Source: Marvinbryantia formatexigens DSM 14469 (lineage in GTDB: Bacteria > Bacillota > Clostridia > Lachnospirales > Lachnospiraceae). Taken from it: 64,000 bases of DNA. Both the position numbers and the translations under genes were made by a program. The stretch spans positions 2,645,001-2,709,000 of the forward strand of contig NZ_CP102268.1 of assembly GCF_025148285.1 (NCBI RefSeq), read 5' to 3'. The notes beneath the pieces are model-generated. The model did not search any database and was not told the origin of the DNA. It saw only the letters and a list, made by a program, of their open reading frames with translations. The stretch's first letter is position 1. The number at the start of each line of letters is the position of its first letter. Below are positions 16,214 to 25,354 of this stretch, piece by piece.

Positions 16214-17701
16214 CTATGCAATTAAGGGTTTAAGACTTCGGATGTACTGATGCTGTTCGATCTTATCAGCGAGAATCACTCCGATAAGCTGTGTGATGCC
16301 GGCCAGGATCAGATCAGCGTGAAGCGTTTTCTCATTTTGCGTTTTGCGGCCGGCGATCCCAAAGCTGTCTTTGAAGTGGCTGATGGAGCGTTCCACAGTG
16401 GTTCTGATCCTGTATGTATCGTTCCATTCTTCAGTCCCACGCACAGTGCCGGGATAAGTACGGAAGTCTTTTTCCGGGTAAAGGTATACCATTCTTCCGC
16501 ATGGTGAAGATGTGCAGGGAGTGTCACAGTGACAGACACGGTGATATTTTCCTGTGGAAGGATTCTTTTCCCATCTGACTTTTGGACAGCTGAATTTATA
16601 GCGTACAATGCCGTTCCTGCGTTTGCTGGTCCCTTCATATTTCATAGGAAGGGAATGGTCAATCGGGCAACATGGGATCCCATTTTCATTTACTGGATAG
16701 TCATTGTTTCCTAATCCGGAACGGGAATTTAATGGGATGTAGGCTTTCCGGAAGTGAATGCCATTACCGTCAGCATCCATGCCAAAGGTGTCTCCTGAAA
16801 GAAGCTCTTTATAAAGTCTGGCGGAGTCAAAGGCGGCATCTCCTAAAAAAATATCCGGGCTGATGAGGGGATGTGCAGCAAACAGGTCCTGTAAAGTAGG
16901 GATAAGCAGCCTGGCATCATGGACCGATTTATCCTCATCCGGAGAACCGGACTTCTTTCCAGGAATAATTTCAGGATGCTTATCAAAAAAATCCTTATTG
17001 TAGAGGTCGATATGCCGGACAATGCCCAGACCATTTGTGACAATGCCAAATTTGTAGGCATAACAAAAATGCCCGTCAATGTAAAGCTGCTTAATATCGG
17101 GATTTGCGGCAGCATGGGAAGGCATGGAGCCGTAAGCAGCCTTGTAAGGGTCATAGTTCTGATCAAAATGCATGGTCTTTGCATATGCTTTGAGCTGTTT
17201 GATAATACGGTTGGAATATTTGGGATTGTTTTCCGTAACCCAGGCCTCTATGCCAGAGGAATCAAAGATGGTCATATCAGCCCTGGCAGAATCGATTGCC
17301 TGACAGACTGGCTCAGTAAGATCGACCAGGTGGTGAAAAAGGAGCTGCAGATCTTCAAGAAAATCCTGCTTGAACCGGGTGATTTTAGAAGCATCTGGAA
17401 CCTTGTTGAAACCACGGAATTCACGGAGATGCCGGGAATACTGAAGGAAAACAAGGAGCAGGGAGTCAGTAGGGACAGAAAAAATCCGCTGGATGATAAG
17501 CGCCCATAAAAAAGCGTTCAGAGGGTATTTACGGGATCTGCCCGTTGATGCATAGAAATGCTTCCGGAAGGAAGCAGGAACAATTTCATCAAGGTCAATG
17601 TGCTGTTGTAAGAGGGACAGAAACTGAGGTCTGTCAGATTCAAAAATTTCCTGGCAATCTGAAAAAATATCTGCCAAAGAAAGCTGATTGTATGGTATCA
17701 T
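16214..17701 (-). CDS. DDE transposase (IS1182/IS4-like)
   Basis: A 495-residue transposase. The catalytic DDE triad is probably Asp in TIFDSSGIEAW, Asp in DIFLGDAAFDS and Glu in RTTVERSISHFKDSFG; the central Cys-rich insertion (CHCDTPCTSSPC) also fits the IS1182 group. AAAGGAG lies about 9 nt upstream of the start on the minus strand. Full length with no internal stop, so probably active. I could not find convincing terminal inverted repeats or a target duplication, so IS ends are not given. It sits between a broken small ORF and the prophage tail genes. Confidence 0.82.
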   Translation of the reverse strand: MIPYNQLSLADIFSDCQEIFESDRPQFLSLLQQHIDLDEIVPASFRKHFYASTGRSRKYPLNAFLWALIIQRIFSVPTDSLLLVFLQYSRHLREFRGFNKVPDASKITRFKQDFLEDLQLLFHHLVDLTEPVCQAIDSARADMTIFDSSGIEAWVTENNPKYSNRIIKQLKAYAKTMHFDQNYDPYKAAYGSMPSHAAANPDIKQLYIDGHFCYAYKFGIVTNGLGIVRHIDLYNKDFFDKHPEIIPGKKSGSPDEDKSVHDARLLIPTLQDLFAAHPLISPDIFLGDAAFDSARLYKELLSGDTFGMDADGNGIHFRKAYIPLNSRSGLGNNDYPVNENGIPCCPIDHSLPMKYEGTSKRRNGIVRYKFSCPKVRWEKNPSTGKYHRVCHCDTPCTSSPCGRMVYLYPEKDFRTYPGTVRGTEEWNDTYRIRTTVERSISHFKDSFGIAGRKTQNEKTLHADLILAGITQLIGVILADKIEQHQYIRSLKPLIA

Positions 17702-17707
17702 ATAGGT

Positions 17708-17782
17708 ACAACTCCTTTCAGGTGGGTATGGTTGATTTTTGTTTGGTCACTTAAATTTTACCACAAACCTGTGAGGAGTTGT
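17708..17782 (-). promoter_or_regulatory. Inverted repeat able to mask the transposase ribosome binding site
   Basis: 17708-17723 and 17767-17782 are inverted copies matching at 14 of 16 bases. The inner copy contains the AAAGGAG of the transposase. A transcript entering from outside could fold so that the outer copy hides it, as known for several insertion sequences; that function is inferred. Confidence 0.45.
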
Positions 17783-18389
17783 TCTGTTTTATCAAAGAAA
17801 AAGCCCGATTTTATGCGGGCTGTGGCGTTTCGCAAACGCCTAGTAAAGTGATTTATGAAATGGAGGTATGAAGGCTATGGGGAACAAAGTTAAATATAAT
17901 CTGAAAAATGTCCATGCCGCCAAGCTGACCGAGACGGTGGCGGACGGGGAGACCACCTTTACCTATGCCGCACCGAAGGCGATTCCCGGTGCGGTGAGTA
18001 TCAGCCTGGATGCGGAGGGGGAATCCAGTCCGTTCTATGCGGACGGCATTGTGTATTTCCGTTCTGTGACCAACAACGGATACAGCGGCGACCTGGAGAT
18101 CGCATTGATCCCGGAGTGGTTCCGCACGGAGATTTTGCAGGAAGAGCTGGACGGCAAGGGCGTCCTGGTGGAGAACAGCGGGGTTGGGGAGAGCGTGAAG
18201 TTTGCCCTGCTCTTTGAGTTTGACGGGGATGTGAACGCCATCCGTCATGTGCTGTATAACTGCTCGGCATCCCGTCCGTCCATTGAATCGGAAACGAAAG
18301 AGGACACCATTGAGCCGGGAACGGAAACCCTGTCGATCACGGCGGACCCGCGCTCGGATGGGCTTGTAAAGGCAAGGACGGGCGACACC

Positions 18390-19641
18390 CACGACAAACG
18401 CATGAATGATTCCTATCGTCCAATTTCTGTTTTTCTTATTTTTTTAAGATTCCAATACTTCTTCCAAATGCTTGATTGGACGCAATCCAATTACATATCT
18501 CTTTTTTCTCATGGATAATTTATGTCTTGACACCTCTGCTGTCTTCAGTATACTTAAACTCCATTTCCTGATAATATTCAGGTTCTGTGCCGCCATCTTA
18601 TCAATCGTTGTGTTTGCATCTTCCCGGAATGTCACATCCAAATGCCAGTGCATACTCTCTATACTCCAATGACCTCTTACCGCCCGGCTTACTGTTTCTA
18701 TTTCTTCCTTCAGACTGCTGATAAAATACCGGTATTCTATCAGCCGCTTCCCTTCTTTTTCCAATGTCTTCCGTTCCATTATGATACTTTTCAGACCTTT
18801 CCAGGCTTTCTTCTGGCTTAGCCATTTTATTTTTTCCGTCTGGTAATACTCCCTTGTTTCAATCTGTCCATGTGCTTTTTCCTGTGTTTTCTTATAAATT
18901 CCCCTTTCCTTTATCTCCTTCTGGAACTCCGGGTCTTCAAAATATTCTCTTACATCCTCATATAATGTTCCCTGGTTTGCTTTTAACGAAAGAACATAAT
19001 CTGCCCTCTTATTCCTTATCTTTTCTGCTATCGCTGTCTGGGTCCCCATTGCATCTATGGTTACAATCTGCCCTTTTACCTGTATTTTCTCCAGTAACTC
19101 AGGAATGGCTGTTATCTCATTGCTCTTTTCCCCGACAGCCTTCTGCCCAAGGCAGTACCCGTCTTCCTTACTCCACGCGGAAACAATATGGCCGGGTTTC
19201 TCTCCATTCCTCTTATTGGAACGCATGGTTTTACCATCAATACATATGATTTTTTTCAGCAGTTCCCCTTCGTTCCTGTTTAACCGCTCCTGCCATTTCC
19301 CATAAAGCTGCTGCAGGATCTCCGGTGACACCATTCCCATAACCCGCCGCAGGGTATCATGCGATGGCGGACCATTTTTCAGTTCAATGTACTTACGCAA
19401 ATAATCCTGATAATCCTCAGCAAACAGGGCCATTTCTACCCAGTCATCTGCATTTGCAAGAGTCGCAAACAGCACAATTACCAGGATATCCTTTAACGTA
19501 TGCCGGACTTTGCTTTGTTGGCGGCTGTCTTCAATATATTCCATCCATTCTAATAATTCCTGCATATCTTCACTCCCCTTTTCTTTTATTTTAACAGAAA
19601 AGAGGCGTGTTCACAATTTGTTTACTCATGCGTTTGTCGTG
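18390..19641. mobile_element. ISAs1-family insertion sequence, complete
   Basis: 1252 bp bounded by perfect 16-bp terminal inverted repeats, CACGACAAACGCATGA at 18390-18405 and its complement at 19626-19641. It is flanked by a 10-bp direct target duplication GGGCGACACC at 18380-18389 and 19642-19651. Perfect ends and duplication point to a recent insertion. Confidence 0.95.
18444..19565 (-). CDS. ISAs1-family transposase
   Basis: A 373-residue DDE transposase with the family's N-terminal domain (DILVIVLFATLANADDW), ICIDGKTMRSN with a catalytic Asp, IVTIDAMGTQTAIAEKI, and RGHWSIESMHWHLDVTFREDA carrying the Glu region. Length is normal for ISAs1 transposases and there is no frameshift. It is the only gene of its IS and is oriented against the tail gene it interrupts. 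Confidence 0.93.
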   Translation of the reverse strand: MQELLEWMEYIEDSRQQSKVRHTLKDILVIVLFATLANADDWVEMALFAEDYQDYLRKYIELKNGPPSHDTLRRVMGMVSPEILQQLYGKWQERLNRNEGELLKKIICIDGKTMRSNKRNGEKPGHIVSAWSKEDGYCLGQKAVGEKSNEITAIPELLEKIQVKGQIVTIDAMGTQTAIAEKIRNKRADYVLSLKANQGTLYEDVREYFEDPEFQKEIKERGIYKKTQEKAHGQIETREYYQTEKIKWLSQKKAWKGLKSIIMERKTLEKEGKRLIEYRYFISSLKEEIETVSRAVRGHWSIESMHWHLDVTFREDANTTIDKMAAQNLNIIRKWSLSILKTAEVSRHKLSMRKKRYVIGLRPIKHLEEVLES

Positions 19642-19735
19642 GGGCGACACCACGGACAAAACGGCTTATACGAACTGGTATAAATCGGTGTACCTGCCAA
19701 CCAGACAGGAAGAAGCAGAGGGAGGAGTGTAAAAA

Positions 19736-20110
19736 ATGCTGAAACGGGAGATTGAGATCTGTGGGAAAAAGGTGGCGTTCCGTTCTTCGGCCACCATCCC
19801 CCGGCTGTACCGGGCGAAGTTTAAGAGGGACATTTTCAAGGATCTTTCCAAGCTGGAGAAATCCTACAAAGGCAGGACCGAGGAGGGGGAGGAATTCCAG
19901 ATCGAGGATCTGGAAATCTTCGAGAACGTGGCTTATATCATGGCTTACCATGCGGACAATTCCATCCCTCCGACCATTGAGGAATGGCTGGACCAGTTTG
20001 ACATGTTCTCCATCTATGAAGTCCTGCCGCAGATCCTGGAACTGTGGGGACAGAACATGATGGTGGAGGTGCAGGCAAAAAAAGAGTTGGCAGGAGTACA
20101 AGGGAAATGA
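19736..20110 (+). CDS. Phage tail assembly chaperone (gpG-like)
   Basis: 124 residues (LKREIEICGKKVAFRSSATIPRLYRAKF...), positioned between the major tail and tape measure genes as in siphophages, where this protein coats the tape measure during tail assembly. RNA slippery site A AAA AAA at 20077-20083, in the right register (GCA AAA AAA), would let some ribosomes shift -1 and produce a longer form. The gene starts just after the major tail stop. It lies in a module that is otherwise inactivated. Confidence 0.82.
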   Translation: MLKREIEICGKKVAFRSSATIPRLYRAKFKRDIFKDLSKLEKSYKGRTEEGEEFQIEDLEIFENVAYIMAYHADNSIPPTIEEWLDQFDMFSIYEVLPQILELWGQNMMVEVQAKKELAGVQGK

Positions 20111-20280
20111 CAACGCCCCTGTTCCTCCTGCGTTGTGTGGAACTTGGCATTGCAATCTCTGACCTGGACCTTCTTATGATTGGCCTCGTCATTGATATGT
20201 GGACAGAAAAAGGAAACGATGATGTGAAATACAAAAAAGTGGCCCGTGAAGCCACCCAGGAAGATTTCGATGCCTTTTAG
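20077..20280 (+). CDS. Frameshift extension of the tail chaperone (gpT-like)
   Basis: After a -1 slip at 20077-20083 reading continues KRVGRSTREMTTPLFLLRCVELGIAISDLDLL... to TAG at 20280, giving a fusion of about 181 residues. The extension has the DLDLLMIGLVIDMWTEKGND pattern usual for gpGT-type extensions in Gram-positive phages. An ATG at 20107 overlapping the first stop (ATGA) could allow separate translation as an alternative. Confidence 0.72.
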   Translation, partial: KKRVGRSTREMTTPLFLLRCVELGIAISDLDLLMIGLVIDMWTEKGNDDVKYKKVAREATQEDFDAF

Positions 20281-20301
20281 AGTGGCTATGATAAAAGGAA
20301 T

Positions 20302-20326
20302 GCCCCGCTGGGAAACCGGCGGGGCA
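20302..20326 (+). terminator. Hairpin after the tail chaperone extension
   Basis: Stem TGCCCCGC / GCGGGGCA with TGGGAAACCG in the loop, between the phage gene and the convergent antitoxin gene. It has no long T run. Confidence 0.45.
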
Positions 20327-20352
20327 CAGTCTTATTCGTCACTTGTATGTTC

Positions 20353-20571
20353 TTACAGGGAGTTATTTGCTTTTTCTATGAGTGCTTCTTCCAGAGTGAT
20401 ATCAGAGGGAATCACACCGAGAAGGGCGTTTGCCATTGCAATGCGGTCTGCATGGGGATTGGACAGCATTGCAAGAATTTTTCCATTGTTGGAAATGAGA
20501 ATATTTTCAGTTTCTGCAAGTTGCAGATATTTATCAAGGTTTTGTTTTAATTCTGTGACAGTAATTATCAT
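20353..20571 (-). CDS. Phd/YefM-type antitoxin, no toxin partner seen
   Basis: A 72-residue protein: N-terminal beta-strand and helix MIITVTELKQNLDKYLQLAETENILISNNGKILAML is typical of Phd/YefM antitoxins that bind their own promoter and neutralise a RelE/Doc/PIN toxin. No toxin-like frame adjoins it on the same strand. It sits opposite to the tail genes, so it was probably inserted into the prophage or the element. Solitary antitoxins may act as anti-addiction factors; that is speculation here. Confidence 0.75.
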   Translation of the reverse strand: MIITVTELKQNLDKYLQLAETENILISNNGKILAMLSNPHADRIAMANALLGVIPSDITLEEALIEKANNSL

Positions 20572-20860
20572 GCATTGGACCTCCAGGTTATATTGAAATT
20601 AGTATGGTTTTCATTATGAAAAACAAAAAAAGAGGGCCCTCAGGTCCTCCCACGGTTTCAGTCCTCGCAAGTATCTGAAACCTGATCACTGGTATAAAGT
20701 TTACCGTAAGGAATAAAAAAAGTCAATATTTTTAAAGAAATGCAGGCTTTGGGAGGCATCAATATATTTTAGCACCATTTGGAAATCATAAAATTTTCCC
20801 ACTCCTTGACTTGTGGCTGAATTTAGGGTAAAATAAAGCCACAAGAAAGGAGGTGCTTTT
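20572..20860. other. Gap with hairpins and a toxin-antitoxin promoter
   Basis: No gene seen. A GGTTTCAG / CTGAAACC stem (about 20653-20681) and a GAGGGCCCTC palindrome occur near 20631. The right part holds the promoter and operator of the next module. Confidence 0.4.
20806..20845 (+). promoter_or_regulatory. Promoter and operator of the toxin-antitoxin pair
   Basis: TTGACT (20806-20811), 17-nt spacer, TAAAAT (20829-20834). Perfect inverted repeats CTTGTGGCT (20810-20818) and AGCCACAAG (20837-20845) flank the -10, as expected for antitoxin autorepression. Confidence 0.72.
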
Positions 20861-21118
20861 ATGCAGATTATTCCTATGCGTGATTTGAAAAACACGGTCG
20901 AGGTAGAACGGCGCTGTGCTGAAGAAAATGGACCGGTTTATGTAACGAAGAATGGATATGGCCGTCTGGTTGTCATGGATATTGAGTATTACGAACGGAC
21001 CATGCAGAAAATGTATGAAGCGAAAACGATCATGGAAGGTTTGGAGGATGTAAAAGCAGGACGGACTGTGGATGGAGAAAAAGCGATCAGCGATATAAGG
21101 AGAAAATATGGAATCTAA
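20861..21118 (+). CDS. Phd/YefM-type antitoxin of a two-gene module
   Basis: 85 residues. The start MQIIPMRDLKNTVEVERRCAEENGPVYVTKNGYGRLVVMDIEYYE matches the Phd/YefM DNA-binding fold; the C-terminal part should wrap the toxin. It overlaps the toxin gene by 11 nt and lies under a palindromic operator, the standard arrangement for autoregulated type II modules. Located between tail chaperone and tape measure, an unusual place for a toxin-antitoxin pair. Confidence 0.85.
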   Translation: MQIIPMRDLKNTVEVERRCAEENGPVYVTKNGYGRLVVMDIEYYERTMQKMYEAKTIMEGLEDVKAGRTVDGEKAISDIRRKYGI

Positions 21119-21440
21119 ATGGGGCTATCAGTTGACGCAGAAAGCGGATGCCGATTTGGATGACATTGTGGGATATATCGCTGTGGAATTGGCAAACCCA
21201 AAGGCAGCACCGGATTTTGTGGACAAATTGCAGGGAGCGATTGAGGAGGCCCGGTCTTTCCCGGAAAGCGGTTCTTTAGTCGTGAATGAATTTGTACCAA
21301 ATACGGAGATCAGAAAAAAACTGGTGGGTAATTATATTATGTATTATCTGCCGGATTTTGATGAAAAAATGATTTTTGTCCTGCGGATTATTTATGGCAG
21401 AAGGAACATGGATGAAATTTTGCGGCAGCTAAATGTATAG
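21108..21440 (+). CDS. RelE/ParE-type toxin
   Basis: 110 residues with the ParE/RelE pattern: YQLTQKADADLDDIVGYIAVELANPKAA, then LVGNYIMYYLPDFDEKMIFVLRIIYGRRNMDEIL. The RIIYGRR end with its conserved Arg residues is the family's C-terminal strand. Whether it cuts ribosome-bound mRNA (RelE) or poisons gyrase (ParE) cannot be decided. It is translated in overlap with its antitoxin. Confidence 0.85.
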   Translation: MESKWGYQLTQKADADLDDIVGYIAVELANPKAAPDFVDKLQGAIEEARSFPESGSLVVNEFVPNTEIRKKLVGNYIMYYLPDFDEKMIFVLRIIYGRRNMDEILRQLNV

Positions 21441-21568
21441 TGTGAAAAAAGAATAATGAAATTACACAAGGCATCGGTCAATGAATGATCGGTGCTTTCT
21501 TTATGCTCGGAAAAATGTTTATAGATTTCCGGGCTTTTCTTTTGCACATTTTTAGGAGGTGAGGAACA

Positions 21569-24500
21569 GTGGCAAGCAGGATCAAGGGCATCACGATTGA
21601 GATTGGGGGCGATACAACAGGGCTTGATAAAGCCTTAAAAAGCGTTAATTCGTCCATCACCCATACCCAGAGTGCCTTAAAAGATGTCAATAAGCTGCTG
21701 AAGCTGGACCCCGCCAACACAGAAACAGAAGTTATTAAAAGATGCCATTTCCTCTACCAAGGAAAAACTGGATGCCTTAAAACAGGCGCAGGCACAGGCA
21801 AAGGAGCAGCTGGAGAATGGCGACTTAGGGCAGGACAAATACGATGCCCTCCAGCGTGAGATCATCGAGACCGAGCAGGAATTAAAGCGGCTCCAGGAGC
21901 AGGCGGCGACCACCAGCACGGCCCTTGCGAAGATTGATGAGATCGGCGGCAAGATGGAGAACCTGGGTAATTCCATTGCCGGCGTTGGGAAAACGATCAT
22001 GCCGATCTCCACAGGGGTTGCCGGTCTGGGGATCGCGGCAGTCAAGACAGCTGCGGATTTTGATTCTGCCATGAGCCAGGTGGCGGCGGTATCCGGGGCA
22101 ACCGGGGATGACTTACAGTCCCTCCGGGATAAGGCCCGTGAGATGGGCGAGAAAACCAAGTTCTCCGCATCCGAGGCGGCGGAGGCCATGAACTATATGG
22201 CCATGGCCGGCTGGAAATCGAAAGACATGATCTCCGGCATTGACGGCATCATGAACCTTGCCGCCGCATCGGGAGAGGACCTGGCGACTACATCGGATAT
22301 TGTCACCGATGCCTTGACCGCCTTCGGACTGACCGCAGCGGACTCCGGGCATTTCGCGGATATTCTTGCGGCGGCATCCTCCAATGCGAACACCAACGTG
22401 TCCATGATGGGGGAAACCTTCAAGTATTGTGCGCCGATTGCTGGCGCGCTTGGTTTTTCCGCAGAAGATACCGCCGAGGCAATCGGCCTGATGGCAAACG
22501 CGGGTATCAAATCCTCTCAGGCAGGTACTTCCCTTCGTACCATTATGAATAACCTTGCCGGGGATGTGAAGATCAGCGGGCAGGCCATCGGGGATGTGAC
22601 CATTGCCACAACGAACGCGGACGGCAGCATGCGGAGCCTGTCGGATATCCTGGCAGACTGTCGTACTGCTTTTGGAAAGCTGACGGAGTCTGAAAAAGCA
22701 CAGGCAGCAGAATCCCTGGTAGGCAAGAACGCCATGAGCGGGTTCCTTGCCCTTATGAACGCTGCACCTGCGGATATTGAAAAGTTAAGCGGCGCCATTG
22801 ACAACTGCGATGGCACGGCTGAGAAGATGGCGGCTACCATGCAGGATAACCTGATGGGGCAGCTTACCATCTTAAAGAGTCAGTTGGAGGAACTTGCCAT
22901 TTCCTTTGGCGAGATGCTGATGCCCGTGATCCGCAGCATTGTGACGAAAATACAGGAGTTTGTGGATAAGTTAAATGGCATGGATGAAGGCACCCGCCAG
23001 ATGGTCTTGAAAGTAGGGCTTTTGGTGGCGGCGCTTGGGCCGTTCCTGGTGATCCTCGGTACTACGATAGCCAAGATCGGCACGGCCATGAAAGGGTTTG
23101 TACAGTTGGCGAACGGCTTTAACAAACTGAAAGTGGCAGTGCAGGGCGGCACGGGGCTGTTTGGAAAACTAGGTGCGGCACTGGGCGGCATCTCGGCTCC
23201 CGTTGTGGCAGTGGTGGCAGTCATCGGGACACTGGTGGCTGCTTTTCTGCATCTGTGGAATACCAATGAGGGATTCCGGGAGGCCATCATCGGAACCTGG
23301 AATACCATCAAAGAGACGGTCAGTACTTTCTGCCAGGGAATCGTGGACCGGCTGAATGCCCTGGGCTTTAGTTTCCAGGACATCACGCAGGTGATCTCAG
23401 CGGTATGGAATGGTTTCTGTTCCCTGCTTGCCCCGGTCTTTGAAGGCGCGTTTCAGGCAATCGCCGCAGTGCTTTCCACGGTGCTGAACGTGATCACTGG
23501 TATTTTAGATGTGTTTATCGGGCTGTTTACCGGGAACTGGTCGCAGATGTGGACGGGGATTCAAACGATTTTCTCCGGGGTATGGGAGGGAATCAAGGGT
23601 GTCCTTTCGGCAGCGGTCGGTATCATCCAGGGCATTGTGGATGTGTTCCTCGGCTGGTTCGGTACGAGCTGGAGCGAGGTCTGGACGAATATCAAGACCT
23701 TCTTTGAGGGTATCTGGAACGGTATTGTAGCTTTCTTCTCCGGCATTTGGGAGACCATCACGAACGTGGTGCAGACAGGGATCATGCTGATTGGCTCCAT
23801 TCTGAGTGCTGCCTTTGACATTATCACGCTGCCTTTCCAGTTTATCTGGGAGAACTGTAAAGAGATTATCACGGGTGCATGGAACGCCATCAAATCGGTG
23901 GTATCTACAGCCATCCATGCGGTTTCTAGTGTGATCTCCTCCGTGATGTCCGTCATCCAAAATGCCATTTCGACTGTCTGGACGGCGATCAGCACAAAGA
24001 TTTCCACGGTGCTGAACACGATAAAATCCGTGGTGACTACGGTATTTAACGCCATTAAGTCGGTGGCTTCCACAGTATGGAACGGTATCAAATCCGCCAT
24101 TTCTACTGTGGTGGACGGAATCAAGAGCAAGGTTTCGTCTGTATTTAATGCGGTCAAGAGTACGGTGACTTCTGTATTCAATGGCATTAAAAGTACCACC
24201 ACTTCCGTCTGGAACGGTATCAAGACCGCCATTATCACCCCGATTGAGGCGGCGAAAAACACCATCAAGGGGATTGTGGATAAGATTACCGGATTCTTCT
24301 CCAGCATGAAGATTTCCCTGCCGCACATCAAGCTGCCGCATTTCAGAATTTCCGGCAGCCTGTCCATTGCGCCGCCGAGTGTGCCGCACCTGTCGATTGA
24401 CTGGTACAAAGAAGGCGGTATCATGACGCGGCCGACACTGTTTGGCATGAACGGCACAAACTTAATGGCTGGCGGTGAAGCCGGGGCAGAAGCGATCCTG

Positions 24501-24707
24501 CCATTGAAAGGTTTTTACAGTCAGCTGGAGAGTATCCTTTCTAACCGGATGGATACCAGCACCATGGAGCGTTACCTATCCATCATTGCGGCAAACAGCA
24601 GCAAGGGCATCTATCTGGAGGACGGAACACTGGTAGGGCATCTGCTCCCGGCCATTGACAGTAAACTGGGGCAGATGCAGAAGCTGAACAGGAGGTTGAG
24701 CCTATGA
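21569..24707 (+). pseudogene. Phage tape measure protein, frameshifted near the 5' end
   Basis: Determines tail length and forms the tail lumen core. ATG 21569 opens the normal N-terminus (SRIKGITIEIGGDTTGLDKALKSVN) but the frame changes near 21722-21726, where a few bases seem lost; the original frame runs on into nonsense to 21859. From 21726 the correct reading continues in another frame (QKLLKDAISSTKEKLDALK) to 24707. The TP901-type domain lies around AADFDSAMSQVAAVSGATGDDL, followed by hydrophobic segments and many short VWNGIKSAIS-like repeats. An in-frame ATG at 21954 could still make a 917-residue product. Either a real mutation or a sequence error. Confidence 0.8.
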
Positions 24708-25354
24708 GACCAGATGTAAAACTAAATAATATGTGGCTGTCTGGTCTTGGGTGGCTGCGGGAGAGCATCCATTTCCCAACACCCCAGTCCCAGAGTAATA
24801 CCATAGTGGTGCCGGGGCGGAATTCCCCGATCCGGTACACGGAAGCGTTGGGGCGGGTATCCTACCAGCCCCGGAGCTTTGAAATCATACTCTCCATGCT
24901 TGGCACCAGGGAGCAGTTTAATCAAAAGGTCAGTGCGGTGGTGAACCCGTTTGCCGGACAGCTGGTGAAAGTGGTTTGCAGCGAGGAACCGGGGCTGTAT
25001 GCCATCGGCACACTGGAAATGGCCCCGGCCTATGATCCTCTGACCGGAAAAGGGCAGCTTACCATTTCCTGTTCCGATGGGGATTCCTACCGTTACCATG
25101 TGGAAGAAACCGTTATCACCGTGACGGGCGGAGGGAATGTCATTCTGGATAATGACTATATGCCTGTGGTCCCGGTCATCACAGCCACGGCGGAAACGGC
25201 GCTGAGCTGGCAGATCGGTACAGATACCTTCCGAAAAACAGTCAGTTCCGGCACCTGGGAGTTTCCTGAAATGGAATTGCAGGCTGGAAGAAATGTGGTG
25301 TCTGTCACTGGAAATGGAACTGTGACCTTCCGGTACCGGGAGGGATGCCTATGA
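24704..25354 (+). CDS. Distal tail protein (Dit-like)
   Basis: 216 residues. Siphophage distal tail proteins form the hub that joins tail tube to baseplate. The start MRPDVKLNNMWLSGLGWLRESIHFPTPQSQSNTI and the LGRVSYQPRSFEIILSMLGTREQFNQKVS segment fit this family. Overlaps the tape measure stop by 4 nt (ATGA) and the next gene by 4 nt, keeping the usual tape measure - Dit - Tal order. Intact frame. Confidence 0.75.
   Translation: MRPDVKLNNMWLSGLGWLRESIHFPTPQSQSNTIVVPGRNSPIRYTEALGRVSYQPRSFEIILSMLGTREQFNQKVSAVVNPFAGQLVKVVCSEEPGLYAIGTLEMAPAYDPLTGKGQLTISCSDGDSYRYHVEETVITVTGGGNVILDNDYMPVVPVITATAETALSWQIGTDTFRKTVSSGTWEFPEMELQAGRNVVSVTGNGTVTFRYREGCL

Larger units (their letters stand above)
17877..19732 (+). 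pseudogene. Phage major tail protein (phi13 type), split by an insertion sequence
   Basis: Tail-tube subunit of a siphophage. The first part (17877-18389) reads MGNKVKYNLKNVHAAKL...PGAVSISLDAEGESSPFYADGIVYF...RSDGLVKARTGDT, typical of the phi13 major tail family. An IS follows at once. After the target duplication the reading resumes at 19652 with TDKTAYTNWYKSVYLPTR...GGV and stops at 19732. Removing the IS and one copy of the 10-bp duplication restores one frame of about 197 residues. ATG 17877 is used because GGAGG is 10 nt upstream. The disruption makes the prophage tail non-functional. Confidence 0.88.

Noticed and set aside
16150-17830. Exact ends of the first insertion sequence
   Set aside because: I compared both flanks and found no convincing terminal inverted repeat or target duplication, so only the transposase is annotated.
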